In this document: piece by piece, positions 55,877 through 64,000 of the stretch
Numbering within the stretch: position 1 is the first letter of the stretch
Layout: every line of letters starts with the position of its first letter
Assembly (NCBI GenBank): GCA_963930645.1
Contig: OZ005653.1
Coordinates: 211,592,496 to 211,656,495 of the forward strand
DNA length: 64,000 nt
Source of the DNA: Salticus scenicus
Lineage: Eukaryota; Arthropoda; Arachnida; Araneae; Salticidae
Direction: 5' to 3'
Made by a program: the position numbers and the translations under genes
The notes under the pieces: model-generated
Told to the model about the DNA's origin: nothing
Database searches by the model: none
Seen by the model: the letters and a program-made list of their open reading frames with translations, nothing else

Positions 55877-56512
55877 CGATTTTTTTCTAAGTTTTTTTTT
55901 GTTAAAAGTAAAAAAAATCGATAACTTTGTTTTAAATTATCACAGATTTATAGTTCAACCATTCGTTTTAAAGGTATTGACGAGACTTTTCGAAAGATAC
56001 CCATCTTGAAAATTTACTCCCCTCGAGGGGGGACTTCCCCCCCACGGGGGGTGGCGAGGCTCCTACGCATACAAAATTTTTTTCCCAGTTGACTATCTCT
56101 ATTTTAAATAATTCTTGTAAATTTCATAATGATTACTAAAAAATAATTCTCTTTATGCACATTTATACAAAATTTTGTCCTATATCACCATGTTAAAAAT
56201 TTAGAAAAAGCGGGGTGGCAACGCAACCTGTAAGACAATTTTTACCAAAAGTTGATAGGCACTAATTTATGTCAAGGAGCAACTACATACCAATTTGTAT
56301 GAAATTCTGCGCAGTAGTTCTTGAGATACAGTTGCCACAAAATTTTGTCACACACACACAGACAGACAGTCAGACAGACAGACAGACAGACATTTTCTAA
56401 AAATGGTCAAATCGTGTTCTACAGCTCTCAAAACGTGTAAATTCATCAAAAACCCGAGGTCGAAAATTTTTACGAATCCAATACTTTTTCTATATTACAT
56501 ATAGAAGAAAGT
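55453..56512 (-). mobile_element. Helentron-associated (HINE-like) element, copy 2
   Basis: Same plan as copy 1 but with different terminal bases. On the minus strand the 5' end is actttcttctatatg, its inverse lies near the 3' end at 55486-55500, then a hairpin ttgtgg-tgg-ccacaa and the end CTAG (55453). The empty site in the other palindrome arm (58470-58490, ctgtattttttt then ggtagg) shows insertion inside a T run without a longer target duplication. Contains (CAGA)n at 56348-56391. Confidence 0.72.
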
Positions 56513-56917
56513 AAAAATACAGTTTATTTGTTTATTAGTTAGCTATTACATATAAAAATTACAGAAGTGTCAAATTGGTAGAACGTAGTGAAAAAAATAA
56601 TAATCACTTAATAATAATACCAATGATATTATATTTATATTTAAAACTACTTAATATCAATAAATAAACAATGAAAGCAAATATAAAAATGCTCTATTAA
56701 CATTTGTTATTAAAACGTAACAATTAGCAATAATATATATATATATATATATATTATCAGGGATCTTACATCTCGCCATTTTTCAAGACACTTTTAAGGA
56801 TGAGAAATTTCCGTAATTTTTGCTACCTTTATTTTTACATAATAGTCTCTATCCTGTTTAATCACGTCACAACACTTCAAAAATACTGATATAAAAATTT
56901 CTATGTCAAAATAACTT

Positions 56918-57092
56918 AGATGGCAAAATTTAATTTATTCCGGAGTATTTTTTAGCCCAGCCTTTTTTCCATACCACTTATTTTTTAAGGATAAAATTGC
57001 CTCATTTTATGAAAGTTATATATTTCATTATATTTTTCTATAAATAAAGGCGGGGCTAAAAGTACTCCGGAATAAATCAAAATATTGGCATC
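56918..57092. mobile_element. MITE family M3, copy 2
   Basis: Inverted ends agatggcaaaatttaattta and (in inverse) agatgccaatattttgattt. A half copy lies at 57841-57892 in the other palindrome arm (gcggaataaattaaaatgtt). Confidence 0.82.
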
Positions 57093-57840
57093 TATGAAAA
57101 TAGCAGTAGCAAAAAAAAGAAAAAAGGTGAGTGTTTCCCCCATCTCCGAACGTGTAAAAGGGGGCATGGAATACGAGCCATATAATTAGCTGTAAATAGA
57201 GCTGCCAACATATTTATTTTAATTCGTAACATTGTTAGGCAGTTACTGATAATGTTACAGAATGAATTATAAGTCTCTCAGTTTTTAAATCTTTTTTGCG
57301 CTTACTTCAATATATAAGTTGTAACAACTTTGCTAGAGAATGAATCCCTTGACATACAGTAACACAGAATTTTATACGTCTGAAAAGTACTATTTCATTT
57401 GTCTAAAGTATATTTATATGCTTTTCCGTTCTTTTAAATAATAATATTTTGATAAAGGTCTACAAATTCATTTATTCTACATGGATAATGTTTTATTCTT
57501 TTATTCTACATGCATAATGTTTTATTCATTCATTTATTTATTTACGAGTGTGATTTTTATAAATCATCTACTATTGTTAAACGTAATCAGGCACAATTGA
57601 CGTAACATCCTTTATAAATCTTTCACATAGCTCCGCCCATCAAAAATGACATAGTTCGTACAGTCCTTGAAACTTCTTAATTTTCTGCACCACTGTTAAT
57701 ATTTAGCAATTTTTTATATTTAAAATGTCTTAAAATTTAAAAGGAAATCTATTCCATAAAAGTACTGGTGGTAGAATTCTTGAAAAAAGGCGTGGCCATT
57801 ATGAACTATGAATGGAGAAACAGCTCTTGACAGATGCATG
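57093..57840. other. Unpaired centre of the palindrome
   Basis: A/T-rich, non-coding. No gene or further inverted structure recognised. Confidence 0.5.
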
Positions 57841-58889
57841 AAAAAAGGCGGCGCTAAAAATACCGCGGAATAAATTAAAATGTTGGCATCTATGCTATTT
57901 TCATACAGAAATCTTTATATCAGTATTTTCATAAAAATATGTCGTGATTAAACAGGATAGAGACTAGTGTATAAAAGTAAAGGTAGCAAAAATTAGAAAA
58001 ATTTCTCATCCGTAAAAGTGTCTTGAAAAAAAAGTTTAGATGTAAGATCCCTGATAACAATTAAATAGAATATTTTTTTTATTGCTAAATGGTACATTTT
58101 AATAACAAATGTTAAAAGAGCATTTTTATATTTGCTTGCCTTGTTTATTTATTATTATAAAATAGTTTTTAAAAATAAATATTATATCATTGGTATTATT
58201 ACAAGGGTGCAAGAGTTTCCGTCTCAGCACGGAAAACCTATACCAGCGTATTTTTATCACTAATTTATATCATATTTGTGGTTTAATTTATTGCGATTGA
58301 TAATAATAGAAGTTATTGATAACGAGTGCTGGTGTCATTCTTTTATTTTGAGAGTGCAACACTTTCACACAAGTATTATTGTTAAGTGATTATTATTTGT
58401 TTCACTGCGTTCTACTAATTTGACACTTCTGTAATTTTTATATATAATAGCTAACTAATAAACAAATAAACTGTATTTTTTTGGTAGGTGTCACTTTGGT
58501 GGATAGTATAAAAAATCGCCCATCAAAAATATACTTATCATTTTCTACCGTTTAAAATCGAGTGAAAATTCCGAAAAAAATATATATTATGTACTTCATA
58601 AACATTTATAAATAGTTTCAACCTCGTTAAGATATCTTGAATAGTTTTTCTTTAAATTAAATTTAACGTTTTAGGTTGCCACCCCCATCACTCCCTAATC
58701 GTTGAGGGTAGAAGTCTAAAATTGTGTGCAAAAGATGTTTCAGATAAAGAAAAATAAATCGCAGGCAAGAACTCTTCATTCGACGCTGGTGCAGTTTTCA
58801 TATGCTTAACCTGCAATACCCTTTGATGACAGACTGGATATTCACTCATTTTTATAGCCAATTTTCTTTATATGATGACGAATTGGCGA

Positions 58890-59130
58890 TTGCGATACAT
58901 GTACCCAAGTAGCACCGGAACGTTCTTTGTACGTCTAATAACGGTTACAATAGTTCAAACACCGTGTTTCGTGTCAAAAGAACGTTCCATTAGACGTTCA
59001 AAAATGGTATTATTTAGAACGTTCAAAAAAAGTGTGCATTGTACCTTCCATAAAACGTACAATTTCAGTTCTATACAAAACGTTTAAATGTAACACCGTC
59101 ATAAAACGTTCTGTCTCAGTGAGATTATTA
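58890..59130. repeat. Degenerate repeats around aacgttc
   Basis: aacgttc or aaacgt(t/a) recurs about seven times (58919, 58980, 58994, 59021, 59056, 59080, 59104) at irregular 15-60-bp spacing. A related acgtt motif appears at the very end of the window (63983-64000). Confidence 0.45.
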
Positions 59131-59981
59131 CGAATAGGACAAAATGCTCAGATTCAGTTTTGATTTCGTAATATTCATTGAATGTTGGTGTTAGGATTAA
59201 AAAAAACTAACTACACGAGGGTTCTAGGTCTGGATGGTGTGTCCTCCGTGGAAATCATTCTAAGAATGAATAACCCTTATTTATGCGAGTTTCAAAGAAA
59301 ATCACGGAAAACTCCGAAAACCCAAGTCGACGAGCGCGACCAGGAATCGAAACCAGCACTTCCCGTCTGTAAGGTTCGAGAGTAGAACCTCGCGGTCACT
59401 AATACTCATCGGGAAGTTACAGAAATGAGTTTTTTTTCTTTCTTTAAGCATAATTTTAAACTTTTATTATATTTTATTTATGATTCTATTTAAGTTTGAC
59501 TGTTACTGGTAAATTATCAATATTGATAATGTTTTTAAATCATTTCTCTCTTTGATTGTTCTTATTTTATTTATTTATTTTTTTAATCCAAATTTTATTT
59601 AATAAATTTTAATAAAAGAAAATTATTTAATATATATTTCAAAAATTATTTTCTTAATAGATAAACATTTTACGTAGCCATTCTCTTTTAATTAAACTGT
59701 TTAAAAGAAATCTTCTACCCATCGCACTACTTTATTTTGTAACATTCTATATAACAGCGCCACTTAACCAGTAAACATGAACAAAAATTTAATAAACACT
59801 GTATCTCAAAATTAAAATTTTACATATTAAATTTGTTGCAGATTTCAGTAACACATGCTGAGGTATAGCTATCTGGAAAAATTGCATAATAAAGAGATAT
59901 ATACCCAAACTGAATTATCATAGTTTTTCATAATATATATTTCACATACTCATGTTAGTGAATTTTTAATAATAATAATAA

Positions 59982-60012
<31 letters not shown>

Positions 60013-62251
60013 AATCTGAGATATTGCTTTCCTTTAAACGGGATTGAGTTGCAGCACATTAGTGCCACCTCTCAATCAATATATGCTCAAATTAGATCAC
60101 CATAGTTTAACATAATATCTATCTCACAAATCAAGTTTGGTGCAGTTTTATTCAATAGAAACTGAGATACTGCCCTCCGTTACATGGAGGGGGGGAGGCA
60201 TTACATAATAGCTGAGCACCTATTAGGTCATATATTCCAAAAATTAATCAGGGCTAGTTTAAATAAAAGTTCGACTAAGTATCAAGTTAGGTTAAATTCT
60301 GTCCACTGATTCTTCAGATACAATTTCCACAAAATTTTATTAAGATGCGCGAACAAGTTCTAAAAATTGTCGAATCCTATGGAGGACGTCTCATGGAGTG
60401 TTAAAACCCCGAAAATTTCCATGCATCCATTGCGTTTTTTTTATGTATACAGAAAAAATAAAGTGTATGCCATTTCTGATCCTTTCACTGAATATTTTGT
60501 TCAATACTGAAATATACACTAAAACAAAATATGCTTTTCCGTTTAATTCGAGATTTTAAAATGGAAAAATAAAGTGATCTCATAAGTTTTTCAAATACTT
60601 TATAAAAATTTAAATAATTGTTTAACTCAGCTCAATTTTTCCAAAAAAAAAAAAAAAAACATAGTTTTCTACAGCTATAAATGCTTAATAAATTTTTCTG
60701 TTTGAAATGTTGAACTTTAAACATGATTATTCCGGATGTAAGAGAGCAGATGAAATTGACATCTGTGGATTGCATTTATTTAATTCTCGCTGACTGTGCA
60801 AAGTGAAACAAACGCCAGCGCCAGGTCTTGGGAATGTCGAATGTCGTGTCGTTATGTGAAGCGGTAATTTTAAAACATGTAATCTGTTTTGTTCAGTTTT
60901 CGCGTTATAATGACTTGGATAAGCTTTAGAAAAGGTAAACATGTAATATTTTTAACCTGTAATATTCTCTATGTTCTATTTATTAAAGTCTTATTTTAAT
61001 ATCAATTAAACAATCATTTTCATATCTGCGTAAGTTCTTAAGACTAACTTTTGATACTTGAAAGCAGCGTTTTATCGCAGAAAAAACTGCTCCAGTTACA
61101 GAAAACCGCTTAGAAATTATGGATACATTTTATTAATTTAGTCTTCTCAAATGGAAATTGTTAGAATGACTATTTTTGTTTATTATGTTTCTGAATGAAG
61201 TAACATAAAGAGTTTAAAAGATGAGAGTAAATTTTAAGTGAATGCCCTTGCAGACTGGTCATTGTGTATTTTAAAATGCTAGTTGCAAGGGTGTTTTCTT
61301 GAAAGAAAATTAAGAAAGTTTGAAGAAAGGTTTGTAAGGTTTATGAAGAAAATTAAGGTTTGTAATTCTTTTTTTTGTTTTTAAATTCTGTAGTATTTAT
61401 TTAATGTTTATATGATCATATATATAATCTAGGTTATGCAAATTGCATATTTTTAAAATAATATTCTAAGTTTCACCGACTTATAATTTTAAATATCTCT
61501 TTACTGTAATTTATTAAATAAAATATATCAACTTGTTTAACTGCATAATAAAACAAAGATTCAATTCAATTCAATTTTATTCCACATCTTTATAAAAAAA
61601 CATATTCTGCTTTTAAAACAAACAAAAAAAAAAGACGATATTAATAAGTAAATAAATGATATACTAAGAAATAATATATTAATTATAAATAATGTACTTA
61701 CAATATTATTTATTAATAATAATAATATTTACATTTATTAATTATTTAATATGCCATGATAGCATAATTACATCAAATGAGTAAAAATTGTGTTGATTCA
61801 ATTTAAAGAAATTTAAACATTTAAAGAATACCAATTACATTGCTATGTGGAATAAATTTAAATACCTGCAAACATCATTTTTGTAAACTGCTGCAGTAAA
61901 CTGAAAATATGTATACACACTTGCACTGAAATTTAAAAATATGAAGTATGTTAAATATTTTTGAAAAATATTTTGATTAAAAAAATATTTATATATTTAA
62001 GTATTTGGAAATTTTTTTAATTTCTTCCTTCTAACTAATTTTTAATTTTTCGTTTCAATTTCTTATTATTATAAATTAACAATATATTCTAAACTCAATT
62101 ATATATTATTTTAGCGGTGTATTGGTACATTCATTTTCGAAATTATTTTTTATGTTGAAATATTAAAACTTTCTATGAACTTAAGCATTCAAATATATTT
62201 ATAAACTATCCATGGACTTACAAAGTAGTACCCAGAAATGTTTAGAATATA
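59131..62251. other. Gene-free A/T-rich stretch
   Basis: 3.1 kb with no supported gene. An (AAT)n microsatellite lies at about 59968-60015 and poly-A near 60641-60658. The 71-codon frame at 60727-60942 has no domain. Confidence 0.5.
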
Positions 62252-62464
62252 CAGGGTGCAAAGTCGAGAGCAGGCCTTTATTTGCGCAACAATTGGTCTC
62301 AGATGTCCTCCAATAAGAAAATGTATTTACAAAAAAAAAAAAAAAAAAAAGTAAGCAAAAAGTAAGTGCTCATATTTTTTAAAACATTTTGTAACTGAAA
62401 CTATATATTTGCGACCAAGAGTTGCGGAGATAAAGGTATTCTCGTGACTATGCTTTGCACCCTG
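62252..62464. mobile_element. Small MITE with TA duplication
   Basis: The inverted ends cagggtgcaaag and ctttgcaccctg are flanked by TA (62250-62251 and 62465-62466), with weaker inner pairing (gcctttat against ataaaggt). 213 bp, including a poly-A run at 62332-62350. Fits a Tc1/mariner-mobilised MITE. Confidence 0.78.
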
Positions 62465-62813
62465 TATTTAAAAAAAAAATAGTATAAATGAATTTTTAAT
62501 CTTAGTTAAAGCCAAGCAGCCGGTATAAGATCACTGAAACTACATAGAACAATGAGAAGGAAATTACAAGAAATTTAAATAACATGGGGAGACTGATTGT
62601 GATTTATTGAAGCATTTAATTTTTATTTTATTTAACTTCAGTCTAATCATAAATTTATACCTATATTGTAAGTTGCAATTTTAATAATTTTACCGGTGCG
62701 TAAAAACCACATGAAACTCAAATCAAAAGATACAAACAAGCAACGAGGAAATAAAAAATTAAAACATCATTTTGAACATTTTTTTTTTTTTAAGGAAAAG
62801 CTTAGAACGGTAG

Positions 62814-62848
<35 letters not shown>

Positions 62849-63104
62849 GTCAGGGGTGACTCGTCGTTGAGCTTTAATGTACGATTTCGTTCGTTAGCAG
62901 CTATAATAGCAAATTGCTAGCGGACACCCTATCGTACAAGAAATTAATTGAAGTTAAAAATGAAGAATAAATTGGAATAAATTATTTAGTTCAAGAAATC
63001 AGAGAATCAAACAGAAAACAACCATGAAAAACAAACATTAATCATAGGATGACGCATTCGGAATCACAAGGATTAAAACAAGCAAAATAATTCAAGAGTT
63101 TAGT
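62465..63104. other. Gene-free stretch with poly-A tract
   Basis: Poly-A at about 62815-62845. An overlapping frame (62696-62920) is a poly-Lys artefact. Confidence 0.5.
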
Positions 63105-63890
63105 TGTACATAGCAGATGAAGAATAATGATACAACACAGCAACGGGGATATAAATTACTTTTTTTTTTTTTTTAAATTCAAATAATGTTTGAGAAAATT
63201 TAACATACTTACTATTTCTTTAATTTCAACGTATATGTATGAAAAATTCCATATTTTATGACAGTAATTCCCAAAAAGTGTCATAACGGCTCTATATCCC
63301 TTAAAAAATTCCTTAAATTTTTGCATTTTTAAAAAATTTCTTTTTTCCCCTAATCTGAAGATAATGACGTTATAGTATTAATTACGAAACTTTGAATAAA
63401 CACCATAAAATGCAAGAACTCGCGACTGCTACAAACAAAGCACGGCTGCTATAAACAAAGCGGCAACGCATTCAACACACTCAACGTGCTTGTTTGCAGT
63501 TCTCGCGCCTACATTGTTCGCCTGATGAAGGGTTGTGTCTTCTTTTGACGCAAAACAGTTGGTGCGAGTTCTTGCATTTCATTGTGTTTATTCAAAGTTT
63601 TTTAATTAATACCATAACTTCATTATCTTCAGATTAGGGGGAAAAAAGAAATTTTTTTTAAATGCAAAGATTTAAGAAATTTTTTAAGGGATAAAAAGAC
63701 GTTATGACACTTTTTGGGGAAAACTGTCATAGAATATAGAATTTTTCATGCATATACGTTAAAATTAAAGGAATAGCAAGTATGTTAAAATTTCTCAAAC
63801 ATTATTTGAATTGAAAAAAAAAAAAGTAATTCATATCCCTGTTCATGTGTTGTATCATTATTCGTCATCAGCTATGTACATTTTACTTCT
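63105..63890. repeat. 0.8-kb palindrome
   Basis: Arms of ~310 bp are inverse copies: gttgtacatagcagatgaag against tcatcagctatgtacat, ctttgaataaacaccataaa against gtgtttattcaaag, and tgcaagaactcgc against gcgagttcttgca. The unpaired centre is ~63435-63560. No target duplication or coding region was found. Confidence 0.88.
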
Positions 63891-63933
63891 AAATGCCCGT
63901 ACTGAGGTGATTTTTTTTATAATGACGTCACAT

Positions 63934-63965
<32 letters not shown>

Positions 63966-64000
63966 TGACTACACTATTTTAGAACGTTTACAGTACGTTT

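Larger units (their letters stand above)
55095..58826. repeat. 3.7-kb imperfect palindrome
   Basis: Left arm 55095-55452 and 56513-57000, right arm about 57841-58826, inverse copies. Examples are gcaggttaagcatatgaaaa against tttcatatgcttaacctgca, and cctcaacgattagggaataa against its partner near 58693. The left arm is interrupted by a HINE-like element. The centre (57100-57840) is unpaired. Confidence 0.9.

Noticed and set aside
59336..59410. Possible tRNA gene on the minus strand (a T-loop-like ttcgattcc and paired ends)
   Set aside because: The B-box-like stretch has an extra base, no convincing D-arm or anticodon arm forms, and no anticodon can be placed.
62696..62920. Lysine-rich open frame
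   Set aside because: Driven by a poly-A tract; no recognised domain.

Overview
The window is eukaryotic, very A/T-rich repeat DNA with no recognisable host protein-coding gene. The only gene-like sequences are transposon proteins, almost all broken, and tRNA genes. No prokaryotic operon, rRNA or CRISPR array is visible. The transposons (Tc1/mariner DD34E elements, a mariner, piggyBac, a hAT-like element, a Gypsy LTR retrotransposon, Helentron-like elements, many palindromic MITEs) point to an arthropod. The best Tc1 family resembles one I remember as abundant in spiders, so an arachnid is my guess, not a demonstration.

Layout. 1-7.8 kb: a tandem duplication, a decayed Tc1 element (1881-3379), a foldback element carrying a nested 322-bp MITE, and a tRNA-Trp-like gene. 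7.85-26.05 kb: one very large foldback element with long inverted arms of ~310-bp tandem units, later invaded by a Gypsy retrotransposon (itself hit by a Tc1 element), a MITE, a second Tc1 copy and a piggyBac element; intact target duplications let the order be read. 27.2-29.65 kb: a long-TIR element with a second MITE copy. 29.7-31.45 kb: a head-to-head array of 293-bp units, each carrying a tRNA-like gene, one invaded by a piggyBac-type MITE. 31.8-32.9 kb: two head-to-head Tc1 transposase fragments. 35.1-38.4 kb: nested elements with inverted ends, one holding an odd 85-bp GC-rich insertion. 41.2-43.06 kb: a palindromic Tc1-like foldback. 43.07-46.73 kb: a complete hAT-like element with an 8-bp target duplication and a broken transposase of an unfamiliar type. 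47-54 kb: MITEs, a short mariner and a Helentron-like element. 54.3-58.8 kb: a transposase fragment and a 3.7-kb imperfect palindrome containing a second Helentron-like copy. 59-64 kb: sparse repeats, a small MITE and a 0.8-kb palindrome at the end.

How the parts relate. Nothing here forms a host pathway; the pattern is nesting. At least four insertions can be proved from empty copies of the host repeat in the same window: Gypsy at CACT, piggyBac at TTAA, a piggyBac-type MITE at TTAA, and a Helentron-like element in a T run. The Gypsy element is young (LTRs differ by six substitutions and one indel over ~775 bp) and its pol frame runs continuously on both sides of the nested Tc1. Its few disabling lesions lie mostly in homopolymers and may partly be assembly errors. 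The strongest candidates for undescribed biology are the dyad-bearing foldback arms, the tRNA-unit array, the 85-bp insertion, the Helentron-like pair with terminal hairpins that differ between copies but match within each copy, and the hAT-like transposase.
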